NCBI RefSeq assembly: GCF_030272615.1
Contig: NC_081411.1
Span: 180,938,977-181,002,976 of the forward strand
DNA: 64,000 bases
Source of the DNA: Cryptomeria japonica
Taxonomy: Eukaryota; Streptophyta; Pinopsida; Cupressales; Cupressaceae
Direction: 5' to 3'
The position numbers were made by a program, and so were the translations under genes. The notes beneath the pieces are model-generated. The model did not search any database and was not told the DNA's origin. It worked only from the letters and a program-made list of their open reading frames with translations. This document shows positions 53,988 to 64,000 of the stretch, in pieces; position 1 is the first letter of the stretch; every line of letters begins with the position of its first letter.

Positions 53988-56151
53988 ATGGCTGAACAAC
54001 AATATGGCATGCCAGACATTAGTGTCTTATATGAAGATCCCATGCAAGATCATACACAAAGTGGGCAACCTAGTGATCAAGATCAAAGTCAAAATCTTGA
54101 CATGATTAACCAAGATGAACTTTGTCCGGAAGTGCAAACTTTCCTAGCAGATTCTTATAACCAAGAGATGATGGAAAAGTTTATTAAACACAATCCTACT
54201 GCACTTCTGAAAACTCTTCTTGAACATGGAGCTCAACTTCCACCTAAATTTAATAGATCTGCTCTCGCCCAACAACCACAAGGAGACCTCGCTCCCACAC
54301 AAAATGTTGCACCTACTATTCAAACTCAATCAATCGCAGCCCCATCAATCACCCGCAGTACCTCCCATCGTGGTCTCCATCCCACCTTCTTCCTCCTTAC
54401 CATCTATACCACTATCAAATCCGATCTCATCTATTCTCCAACAAACTTCTATACCACCTCCTTCTATTCAACCACATATTTCTATTCCATAAACTTCCTT
54501 TCCTCCCAACAATGTCGCAAATTTTATCTGGACCGTATTCAATCCCATCACAATAGTTGGCGGACCACAACAACCTATCCCTCAAACCCCAGCGACATTA
54601 GTCATCACATCCCACATTCCCACCTCCTCATCATATCAATATATTGGTAGTGGTGCACCTTCTTTGGCTCATCCAATTCTTGGGGCAAATACAATTCATC
54701 AATATCAAAGTCCACAACAAGACCTCATCAAGGAAATTCAAGACATGAAGACTATCATCAAGGACATGAAACAAAAGACTAATAAAAGGAAAACTTACTC
54801 ATTCGAAGAGTTTTGCCCTTGTCCTTATGATCTATCTATATCAGTTGCACCATATCCCCCGAGATTTGAGATTCCTAAATTCACCAAGTATGAAGGCAAA
54901 GAAGACCCCCATGATCATGTTCAAGAACTCCACATCTTATGCCAAGAAGTCTCCTATAGTGACCTTTATCTTCGCAGACTCTTTCCCAAGAGTCTCACAA
55001 GAGATGCCTTGGCATGGTTCTCATCTCTACCATGAGGTTCCATTGTCTCTTTTCTAGACTTGGCAGAAAAAATTGTGGCCCACTATGCATACAACATGGG
55101 TAATGATGATTCTATGATGGACCTATGTAATACAAAACAAAGGCCTGGAGAAACCTTCGCCAATTTCCTACAAAGATGGTGACATCTTATCAAGAAATTC
55201 CAGTGGGACATGCCAAAACAACATCAAATTGAACTATTCCAAAAGAACTTGGTGCTTGAACTTTCAAGACCCTTAATATCTCAATGTATCAAATCCTTCC
55301 AAAAATTGACTGATAAGGGCCTTTCCCTCAAACGTGTCTTGTTGGAGGAAGGAACCTTGAAACATTACCAGAAATCAACACAAAGTTCTTCCTTTTATCA
55401 TAACGACAAGCCAAAATTCTCATCCAAGAACAAAAACGTGGTCAATGATGGCGTAACTGATGCAAAGCAGGTCCAAATCATGGCTGCTCCCCCAAAATCC
55501 ACCACCAATAATCATCAATTCAATAATTGAGACAATCCAAATCAATTCAAAAAACCTCACAACAATGTCTCAATCCAGGGATGACCACTCCGATCGAATA
55601 ACAGGACTCCAAGAGATTTCACTCCTCTAGTTGAGCCTATTGAAGTGGTGTTTCAAAAACTTGTCCAAGCAGGTGTAGTAGTTTTTCCAATCACTCACCC
55701 ATTTGACCCTAATCAACCTAAACCAAGATGGTATAATGAAAATGAGTATTGTGAATACCATCGTATCAAGGGACATGATGCACGAAAGTGTATGAAACTG
55801 AAGATCTACATACAAGATCTCATTGATAGAGGTGAGATTGAAGTAGCAAATGCAAAACCTGGTAATAACAATGGCAAAATCAAAATGTACAATGAACCCT
55901 TCTTGAATCATGATAAAGGAAAAGGCTCATCATCTAATGCAATGGGTTATGACTACGCTAATCACATACCCGGTTTTGATTTTTTATTAGGTCGCATTGA
56001 ACCTACAGACAATCATGTCAATGTCATAACCATCCAAGGAGTCAATTCTCCTTCTTCCCAAAGTATATCAAATCCTACTAGGATAGTCATTCAAGGCACC
56101 ATGCCTTCCACCTCCCATTTCCAGAATGACTGCAATGCAACTACACACTGA
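53988..56151 (+). pseudogene. Gypsy E Gag, broken
   Basis: Starts MAEQQYGMPDISVLYEDP (53988), acidic and Q-rich; a frame change occurs near 54350 in the proline-rich stretch. From there one frame carries the capsid-like Gag domain (PPRFEIPKFTKYEGKEDP, then SLTRDALAWFSSLP, ETFANFLQRW and FQKNLVLELSRPL). It ends with a zinc-finger-like CEYHRIKGHDARKC followed by LKIYIQDLIDRGEIEV near 55750-55850, the same arrangement as in element B. Stops: TGA at 55036 (expected Trp), 55180 (expected Arg) and near 55528, 55582 and 56149, plus one TAA near 54493. The role would be particle formation and RNA packaging. Confidence 0.87.
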
Positions 56152-57870
56152 GGAAGGGTCACCGTCCAAGGAGTCCCTCCCCCACCAAACCCCCCACCCA
56201 TGTCTTCCACCCACCGATATGACCTCCTTGATCAACTTGGGAAGACACTCGTGCAGATCTCCATTTTAGAACCTCTCAAGACTTCCCCAGTCCATAAAGA
56301 AATTTTGGAACATGCCCTTCTCCAATCACGCATTCCTAATAACATCAATGCCACCCAATTCCAAGCCCTCATTGGAAACCTTTCTGCCCAGCAACACATT
56401 GTATTTAACTCCAAAGATGCTCCCGTAGATGAAGACCATAACAAACCTTTGCACATCGAAGCTCTCATCCACAAGCACAAGGTCAAACGTATCCTGATAG
56501 ATGGTGGATCCGGGCTTAATCTATGCACATACAAATTAATTAAATAATTGGGACTTTCTGAGGATCTGATAGACACATCAGGAAGGATCACAATTAAGGC
56601 ATATGATGATGCAAAAATAATTTTAACAGGCATGATCACCTTACCTCTTCAAGTGGGCCCCATTACAATTGAAACCCCTTGCCAAGTACTAGATCTTGAT
56701 CTCCCCTACAACATTCTCCTCGGGAGGCCATAGATTCATTCCTTACAGGTCGTACCCTCCACCTATCACCAATGCATCAAATTCCCTTATAATGGAAGAG
56801 TGATCACTATCAAAGGTGATCCCCAACCTTTTCAATATTGCAAACTATTAGAGGGGAAGTATCTGTATCATTGCCCACTAAATAGACCCTCACCAATGCC
56901 TCCATCTAACACATCAAATGTTGCTTCCACATCATCCCAACCAAATAATCAAATCAAGATCTTGGACAATGGCTGTGGAGAATACAAATTGGAGGATGTC
57001 TTATTGATAGGCAACCTCTCTCTCTCTCTTAAGTCATTTGGCAAACCAAAAGAGATAAAAAAAGACCCAAAACTAGTCATGCAATGCCAAAACACCACCT
57101 TCTAGCAATGGGGCCCACTTGATAACAAGAGCCTCGAAGCAGATATCTCTTCATGGTTGTACCAGGAAGAAGATGAAGATCCAGCAAGAATATCCAAAGA
57201 AATGTACCCAAAAGCATCTGCCATAGTTGAAAAAATGGGTTACAAAGGACACGACCTAGGACCAGAGGAGAAAGGAATAAAAACACCCATAAATTCTATC
57301 TCCTACAGATACAATAGAGGCTTGGGGTACACCCCGGTGCCTAAGATTACTATCGTCGGTGCCCCTTCTAGTCCTTCTTCAGATATCGAAAGTGCTGACG
57401 AAGAGGAATTCCACGAAATGCCTTATGAATATGAGAAAGATATCTTCTTGGATGCTTACATCAATACCATCACCCCCATAACCCCTTCCACTTCACATGA
57501 GCTACATCTTGTCCATCATGAACTCATTGAGTAGGGCCAATAAGACAAACCCACTTTAGAAATTTGCGTCGACGATAATACTCTCATTGCTCTCCTGACA
57601 GTGCAAAATATGGAAGATTGTAACAGAATTGAGGGTATTAAACTACATGAAAAGGGATACTTTGGTAGTCAGGTCAATTCCCTTAGCCACAAAGAAGATA
57701 ATAAAAGGAAAAGACATGATTCCCTAGGTGAAAACCTCCCTGAGGCACCTTTGGATGAGTAAAAAAAAAAAACAAAGGGCGTATCCGAAAGTGAAAACCT
57801 GGAAAAGGCACTTAATGATGAGGGATTTGACCTCCCTACCATCGGTTACCTTCCACAGGACAAATCAAAT
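56152..57870 (+). pseudogene. Gypsy E protease and linker, broken
   Basis: Retropepsin active site ILIDGGSGLN with an intact D-G-G (56500-56508), then LPLQVGPITIETPCQVLDLD and YNILLGRP, as in plant gypsy proteases. A TAA at 56545 splits the domain and a TAG follows GRP at 56731. A G-patch-like linker comes next (MGYKGHDLGPEEKGIKTP and YRYNRGLGYTP, about 57230-57330), then an acidic stretch leading to RT. All in the same frame as Gag and RT; further stops near 57108, 57532, 57541 and 57760. Confidence 0.85.
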
Positions 57871-58550
57871 TTGCTGATAGAAGAAACAGATAGCATCAAC
57901 ATGGGCACTGAAGTCATTCCGAAAAATGTGCTCATTGCCAAATCCCTCATAGAAATAGATAAACAAGACTTCATCAACTTCCTTATAGAGGTAAAAATCA
58001 ATTTTGCATGGTCCTATTCTGATATGCTAGGGTTGGATCCTGCCTTGGTGGTTCACAATCTCACAATCTGCTCAGATGCAAAACCTGTAAAACAAAAATT
58101 GCACAAAATGCACCCACATATTGCACTCCTGGTCAAGGTGGAACTCCAAATGATGTTAAACGCATAATTTTTCAAGCCAATAGATTATGCTGAATGGGTC
58201 TCTAACATTGTACCTATCGGTAAACCCATTGGGGGCATCCGCATCTACACATATTTCTGAGATCTAAATATAGCTTGTCCTAAAGATGATTTCCTGCTCC
58301 CAAACATAGATATGATTGTGGACCTTACAGCAGGACATGAGATGTTGTTGCTTATGGATGGCTTCTCTGGATACAATCAAATCAGGATTGCAGACGAGGA
58401 TTAGCATAAAACTGCATTCACAACACCATGTGGGACTTTCTGCTATCGTGTCATGCCTTTTGGTCTCAAAAATGGTAGAGCTACATATCAACGTGCAATG
58501 ACAACAATTTTTCATGACCTCTTACACAAAATTATGGAGGACTATGTGGA
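57871..58550 (+). pseudogene. Gypsy E reverse transcriptase, N-terminal and core
   Basis: Readable in one frame with stops: FAWSYSDMLGLDPALVVHNL, KPIDYAEWVSNIVPIGKP, CPKDDFLLPNIDMIVDL, LLMDGFSGYNQIRIA (first catalytic Asp kept) and HKTAFTTPCGTFCYRVMPFG. The YVDD box reads YVDY (58543-58554), so the second Asp of the pair is lost. Stops at 58165, 58258 and 58402. Confidence 0.9.
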
Positions 58551-59421
58551 TTATCTGCTAGGCAAATCTAAGACAAGACAAGAACACATCCCCATTCTAA
58601 AGTAGATCTTTGAAAGATTAGAAAAATACAAACTACGGTTGAATCCAAAAAAGTGTGTGTTTGGAGTCACATTGGGAAAACTATTAGGATTCATTGTTTC
58701 CGGCAGAGGCATCGAGGTTGATCCTGCAAAAGTAAAAGCTACCATGGAAATGCCTCCACCAAAAAATCTCAGACAACTGCACAATCTCCAGGGAAAACTC
58801 CAATCTATCAGGTGTTTCATTTCACAACTAGCAGATAAGTTCCATCCATTTGCACACCTCCTACGCAAGGATACAAAATTCAAATGGGACTGCTTATGCC
58901 AAAAGGCCTTTGAGAAACTAAAAGAATATCTAGCATCACCTCCAGTATTGATGCCTCCTACTCCTGGAAAACCCCTTATTTTGTATATATGCACTACTGT
59001 AGTGGCATTGGGGGCATTATTGGCACGAATAGATGATCAAGGGAAAGAACATGTTGTTTACTACATCAGTCATACACTGGTAGGGTATAAACTCAACTAT
59101 ACCCCCATTGAAAGAGCATGCTTGGCATTGGTGTTTAGCACACAAAAACTCTGACATTATATGCTAAACAACAAAACAAAACTAATTGCTAAAATTGATC
59201 CAATTAAATATCTCTTGTCCAAAGCTGCTGTCACTGGCAGAACGGCTAAATGGGTCATGCTCTTAAGTGAGTTTGACAATGAATATGTGGACATAAAAGC
59301 AATCAAGGGACAGGTCATTGTAGATCAGTTGGCTGAAGCTCCACTTCGAGGTGACCATCCTCTTCTCACAGAATTACCAGATGAGTTCATTATGACTGTT
59401 ACTACATCCTCCACATGGTAA
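58551..59421 (+). pseudogene. Gypsy E RT C-terminus and first RNase H
   Basis: Continues with NPKKCVFGVTLGKLLGFIVS, GIEVDPAKVKATMEMPPPKN and CLCQKAFEKLKEYL, then the RNase H-like part ALGALLARIDDQGKEHVVYY, YTPIERACLALVFSTQKL and the connection EFDNEYVDIKAIKGQVIVDQ. Stops at 58603 (TAG) and 59152 (TGA, where Arg is expected before HYML). This domain normally removes the RNA strand; in Tat elements it is often partly degenerate and a second RNase H takes over. Confidence 0.87.
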
Positions 59422-59770
59422 TTGTATTTTGATGGCTCCTACACTCAAAATGGATCAGGGGCAGGAATATTCTTGGTCACTCCTCAAGGAGATCGCATCC
59501 CAAAATCATACAAGATAGCCTTTGCATGTACCAACAACATAGTAGAATACAAGGCCCTCATCACAGGTTTACGCTTGGCTATCCACTGGAAAATAAAGGA
59601 ATTACAAGTCTATGGTGATTCACAGCTCGTCATAAAACAAGTCAATGATGAATACTAGACAAAAGATGTTAAACTCCTTGCCTACCGTACCATGGTTGAA
59701 GATCTTAAGCAACATTTCATGGCAATCAAGTTTGTTAAAATCCCATGAACAAACAATAGGGCTGCAGATG
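59422..59770 (+). pseudogene. Gypsy E second RNase H (aRH), Tat-lineage marker
   Basis: MYFDGSYTQNGSGAGIFLVT carries the first Asp. NNIVEYKALITGLRLAIHWK carries the Glu (VEYKAL) and LQVYGDSQLVIKQVNDEY the next Asp (GDSQLV). The last block, expected as RTNN.ADALA, reads TNNRAADAMA near 59752. All core acidic residues are therefore visible, but stops precede the domain (59419, TAA) and lie inside it (59656 TAG, 59746 TGA). This archaeal-type RNase H, between the first RNase H and integrase, is known from the plant Tat lineage. Confidence 0.88.
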
Positions 59771-61167
59771 CAATGGCCATCATTGGCTCCTTCCTTCAAA
59801 TGCTAGCACACAGTCAGAAGTGCGAGTTCTTGGTCAAGCAATTTTTTATACCGACATATGACCTACCAGAGTTTGAAATGGTGTGTGTTCTCGTTGGTCC
59901 CGAGTCCCCTTGGTACCAAGAAACCTTTGCTTTCCTCAAAGACAACACCATTCCCCCACACCTCACCAAAACCCAACAACAAACCTTCATCCGTCAATGT
60001 GCCCGTTACACCATCCTTGTAGACACCTTGTTCAGAAGGCATTTTGATGGTTCCCTCCTAAGGTGTTTCGATAAACAAGAAGTAGAATGGGCATTACACA
60101 AAGTACACGAGGGTATCTGTGGGGCACACTCAAGTGGACTCACATTGGCTAAAAAACTTTTGAGAATAGGATACTATAGGCCTAAAATGGAAGAAGATGC
60201 ATACAACTATGTGAAGAAATGCATCCCTTGCTAGCAACATGGTGACAAGATTCATGCACTGTCACAAGAATTGCAGCCATTCATTACACCATGGCCCTTC
60301 TCGCAGTGGGGGCTCGATCTCATTGGGAAAATCTACCCTTCATCTTCCAACGGACATAAGTTCATTATCACCGCTACCGAATACTTCACCAAGTGGGTAG
60401 AGGCTATCCCTCTTACTTTCACCACCGGAAAGCAAATATCCAAATTCATCCTGAACTACCTAATCTATCAGTATGGCATCCCAAAAGTTATCATCACAGA
60501 TAACGGTAAACAATTTAAGAACTAGGATGTCAAAGAACTCTACCAAAAATTCAACATCCAACACCGCTTCTCCACTCCATATTACCCCCAAGGCAATGGC
60601 CAAGCTAAGGCTTCTAATAAAACCCTAATAAAAATCTTCAAAAAGACAGTCAATGAAGTAGGCCGTGATTGGCACCTCCAAATCCATCCTGCATTGTGGG
60701 CCTACCGCACCTCCATTTGCACCCCCACAGGTGCCACTCCTTATTCCTTAGTATTTGGTTCCGAAGCCATCCTTCCCATTGAGATCGAGATCCCCTCTCT
60801 AAGGGTATCACTGCAAAACATCCTACCAGAGGAAGAATACAGAATTGCACACTTACAAGAGCTAGAATTGTTAGATGAAAGGCACCTCGAGGTCTTGAAT
60901 CATCTCTAGGTATATCAAAACCATCTGGACATGAGTTATCATAAAAAAGTCAAAACCCAAGAATTCCAAGTTGGTGATCTTGTCCTCATGGAGAATCAAA
61001 AAAATCTACAAGAAAGAGAAAAGAAAGGCAAGTTCGAGCCTAATTGGCTTGGGCCATATTTAATCACAGTGAAATATGGATCAGGAGCTTATTAGTTGGC
61101 TACTCTTGAAGGCGATCCTTTGGATGATCCAACGAATATCATGCACCTCAAAATATTTTATGCTTAG
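59771..61167 (+). pseudogene. Gypsy E integrase, broken
   Basis: Zinc block HEGICGAHSSG with CIPC (CQ expected at the stop, 60232 TAG). Core: WGLDLIGKIYPSSSNGHKF (first Asp, 60316-60318), YGIPKVIITDNGKQFKN (second Asp, 60499-60501), then NGQAKASNKTL, where the catalytic Glu is Lys (60607-60609, AAG for GAG). It continues AYRTSICTPTGATPYSLVFG and the C-terminal GPYLITVKYGSGAY. Stops at 60523, 60907 and 61093. The frame ends at TAG 61165-61167. Integration activity is lost. Confidence 0.9.
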
Positions 61168-62333
61168 TCCTCAAAAGGTCTTAAATTGTCAAAAAAATAA
61201 AATTAAAATCAAGAAAAAAATAAAATAAAATAAATCAGAAAAAATCCTTAAAAAAATCGTCACTTTGGTGAAAACCTAGCAAACAGGTGCCTTATGACAC
61301 AAATTTTTTTTTTTTATTATTAAAAAATCAGAAAAAGAAAGAAAAACAATTCATCCGTTAGTGAAAACAACTTGGTGGCACTATGGACAAGTACCTTGGT
61401 GAAAACCTTTGTGCAGGTGCTAAGGTTAATAACCGGATCCATTGTCTATCATGTCGATACTACAAATCATCTGCCATCCAGCCCACCCATGCACAACATT
61501 CCTTCTTTTCTACCTCCCAATAAAACATGGGTATGATGATGAAGTCTTTGCCTAAGTCATGAACAGGGAATGTCCCATTGAAACTGAGTTTTTATGCCTC
61601 TGTGTGTAAGCTTCAAGAAGTCTTGAGAAACAATCCCAAGTCCATCCTAGTTCTACTCTTGGCAAGAGGTATCATGTGGTCGCAAAGAAGAGACTTGTTA
61701 GATTTTGTTAGATCTTTTCATATAGGCTTGCATTTTTTGCCCTACGATTGCCACTATTTATGACTGCCTGGGTTCTTCCATATCCAAGTACGTTATGATA
61801 GGTGCATACTAGGGCATATTTCATAGTATGGCATGTTTTGGATCTTTCTTGTATAAATTGGTGACCTTGTACTAGTGTTTATCAACACTTACCTTCTCGT
61901 GTACAAGAGGTATTGGTGTGTTTGAGGGTTTCCTTGCATGAACCCACAACTTTGTATTAGTGTTTCTTAATACTTGCATTATTTTGTGCAAGAAATTCCC
62001 ATTTGTCTATAGAGTCAATCCACACCCTGCATTTCTCATGGCATGTTGATTTCTATAATCAGTGGTGCAAGTCACTTAGGGCAACATTAAACTAGGTTGG
62101 CTCTCCACATTTGTTGTGCACAAAATCTCACCATCATTCCATCAAATCCCAAACTCAATAATCCCATGGAATTCTCAATTGCCCCCATTTTCCTCTGCGG
62201 TCTCGCATCTCGCATTCTTATTTCCAAATACCTCATGAATGCTTCATATTTGTTCCTCATCTATCCCTTCCACCCTAATTTTTCTTCCTCTATTTTTTTT
62301 TTTCCTCACATAATCAATTCTGATTCTGATTCA
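61168..62333 (+). other. 3' untranslated region of gypsy E, first part
   Basis: A-rich start; GGTGAAAACCT-like words recur at about 61270, 61360 and 61393. No coding sequence supported. Confidence 0.6.
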
Positions 62334-62915
62334 TGTCTTATATAGGATGTATCCTTCCTAAAACCAGACACTCTGATCATGTCATATATAGGATGAATCC
62401 TTCCTGAAACTAGATGTTGTGATCAGTCATGTCTTATATAGGATGAATCCTTCCTGAAACCAGATGTTGTGATCTGATCATGTCTTATATAGGATGAATC
62501 CTTCCTAAAACCAAACATTGTGATCAGTCATGTCTTATACAAGATGAATCCTTCCTGAAACTAGATGTTGTGATATGATCATGTCTTATACAGGATGAAT
62601 CCTTCCTGAAACCAGACGTTGTGATCTGATCATGTCTTATATAGGATGAATCCTTCCTAAAACTAGACATTGTGATCAATCATGTCTTATACAGGATGAA
62701 TCCTTCCTAAAACCAGACGTTGTGATCTGATCATGTCTTATACAAGATGAATCCTTCCTGAAACCAGACATTGTGATCAGTCATGTCTTATACAAGATGT
62801 ATCCTTCCTCAAACCAGACACTCCGATCATGTCTTATATAGGATGAATCCTTCCTAAAACTAGACACATTGATCATCTTTGTCTTATACAGGATGAATTC
62901 TTCTTGAAACCAGAC
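62334..62915 (+). repeat. Twelve tandem ~50-bp repeats in 3' UTR of E
   Basis: Unit: TGTCTTATATAGGATGAATC, then CTTCCTGAAACCAGATG and TTGTGATC, followed by a joint that is either AGTCA or TGATCA. The short and long joints largely alternate, and the first, tenth and eleventh units end in a different CACTCTGATCA-like tail. Ends about 220 bp before the 3' LTR. Confidence 0.9.
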
Positions 62916-63137
62916 TGAATCTAGATCTTATCAATCGAATCAAATCAAATCTATTGGGATATGAATTTTGCAAAACTCCAAAGATCAAATACCTCAATTG
63001 ATCTCCCGAGGGGGCATCACCATACCATAATCTATCAATCAAGATCTGGGGCATCCTATCGAACTAATATCAGCATCAAAACAAGATTATTCTTTGAATC
63101 AATGTGTCATCACACCTCGCTTCAAAGATGGGCAAAA
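62916..63137 (+). other. End of 3' UTR and polypurine tract of gypsy E
   Basis: AAGATGGGCAAAA (63125-63137) directly before TGTAGACACTT is the polypurine tract. Confidence 0.7.
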
Positions 63138-64000
63138 TGTAGACACTTAAAAATAATTATTTTAATTATTTTTAATTCCTCGCATAATTAATTAATTAAT
63201 TATGTTAATTTAAATTCCTCTCAATATTAATTAAATATAATTAATATTGTCACTATAGCATATGATTGATTTATTTAATAAATAAATCCCTTTCTTTATT
63301 CTTCTAAAAAAATCAAATCCTCACAAATCTTCCTCTTAGCTAATTAATTTCAATTAATTAGTTAACCTACATGATTCCTACAAATCATCTTCTTAATTCA
63401 TTCTTCTAGAAACTCCCTAAACTCACTTAACATTATTCTTCTAATTTTTTATTCCCTCCACTCATTCTCTCTCCTAGTCTAATCTTAATCCCACCTAACA
63501 TTTCCTCTAATCCCACTCCTAATGAATCGTTAATGGCTAATCGTCATGATTAGCCACAAAGTCAACTCCTTGCTTTTAAATAATCTTTTCCTAGGTGAAT
63601 GTAAGATTTTTGAAATCTCACATTCCTCCAGGTATTCCATCTCTCAAGGAATTTTTAATTTCTTTTTATTCCTCCAATCCCCATAATATCCCTTTTTGGA
63701 GAATTTTTAATTCCTCCAATGCACCTTGTGGAGTGTGGAGATACGAAATGCCTTTAAGGCATATTTCTTGGTCTCCACACCCTCTTTTGGAGCTTGTGTG
63801 AGCTCACAAGTAAATCTTAGCCCTTCATCTCGAATCCATCCTAGCCCTCAGTTTTTCTCTCCTCTTCCTATAAATAAAGGGCTCCACCCCTTCATTTGAT
63901 CATCTTGAAATCCAGTAAGTTTATGCTGCTCTTTTGAGCCCAGGAAATCATCTTGGCAACTTGATGATCTCATCCTTATCATTTTCAAATCCATTCCATT
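63138..64000 (+). repeat. 3' LTR of gypsy E, cut by the window edge
   Basis: First 863 bp of the LTR, about 20 differences from the 5' LTR. TATA box at 63869-63878. Confidence 0.9.

Larger units (their letters stand above)
50135..64000 (+). mobile_element. Gypsy retrotransposon E, Tat lineage, runs off the window
   Basis: 5' LTR 50135-51210, leader to 53987, gag-pol 53988-61167, long 3' untranslated region, polypurine tract, 3' LTR from 63138. A second RNase H-type domain between the first RNase H and integrase marks the Tat lineage. Nearly all of gag-pol (about 54350-61167) is in one frame, interrupted by about 24 stop codons. The first 863 bp of the two LTRs differ at about 20 positions (2.3 percent). 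It is inserted into the pre-integrase region of copia D. The target duplication cannot be checked because the right end is outside. Confidence 0.92.

Noticed and set aside
62334-62915. Regularly spaced repeats resembling a CRISPR array
   Set aside because: Units are directly joined without unique spacers, in a eukaryotic retrotransposon.

Overview
The window looks like intergenic DNA from a large plant genome. It is AT-rich and made almost entirely of LTR retrotransposons inserted into one another. I found no intact host gene, tRNA, rRNA or CRISPR array. A seed plant is indicated by Ty1/copia elements primed from initiator-Met tRNA (an exact TGGTATCAGAGC site at 42722-42733) and by a Ty3/gypsy element with a second RNase H before its integrase, the mark of the plant Tat lineage. 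A gymnosperm is my guess from the amount of nesting; it is not proven.

Layout. 1-1377: copia-type LTR fragment, plus strand. 1378-10617: old non-coding DNA holding a decayed minus-strand reading frame (4400-6147), perhaps the 5' part of an ancient gypsy element. 10618-30039: copia element A, minus strand, with near-matching 5-bp target duplications (TAAGT/TAGGT). A contains two later insertions: an inverted-repeat structure (11952-16316) around a 69-bp core that carries a primer-binding site and a polypurine tract, and gypsy element B (19991-27886), which sits in A's gag with a perfect ATACT duplication. 30040-35852: non-coding DNA with two fold-back repeats and an unrecognised decayed coding region (33130-34436). 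35853-44247: a solo LTR (F) with a perfect TCATG duplication, split by copia element C (37061-43803). 44253-46084: non-coding DNA with a long hairpin. 46085-50134: truncated copia element D. 50135 to the end: gypsy element E, inserted into D's pol and running off the right edge inside its 3' LTR.

How the parts work. A, C and D are Gag-protease-integrase-RT-RNase H copia elements, all damaged; C keeps the most catalytic residues. E is a Tat-lineage Gag-PR-RT-RH-aRH-IN element, read in essentially one frame but broken by about 24 stop codons and by loss of catalytic residues in RT and integrase. B is different. It has an open Gag frame and a protease-like frame in phase with it, separated by one amber codon. 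It has no RT, RNase H or integrase, so it would need enzymes supplied in trans. Its LTRs differ at only 31 positions by hand count.

Most interesting observations: (1) B, a non-autonomous gag-plus-inactive-protease gypsy element with a hairpin recurring in leader and LTR; (2) the 69-bp PBS-PPT core between inverted LTR-like arms; (3) a U5 hairpin in every copia LTR here that shows its U5 end, with compensatory stem changes; (4) a covarying hairpin in repeats of E's leader; (5) two independent templated filler insertions in A and D that copied the same RT segment; (6) element E's decay almost wholly by stop substitutions at CAG, CGA and TGG-type codons.
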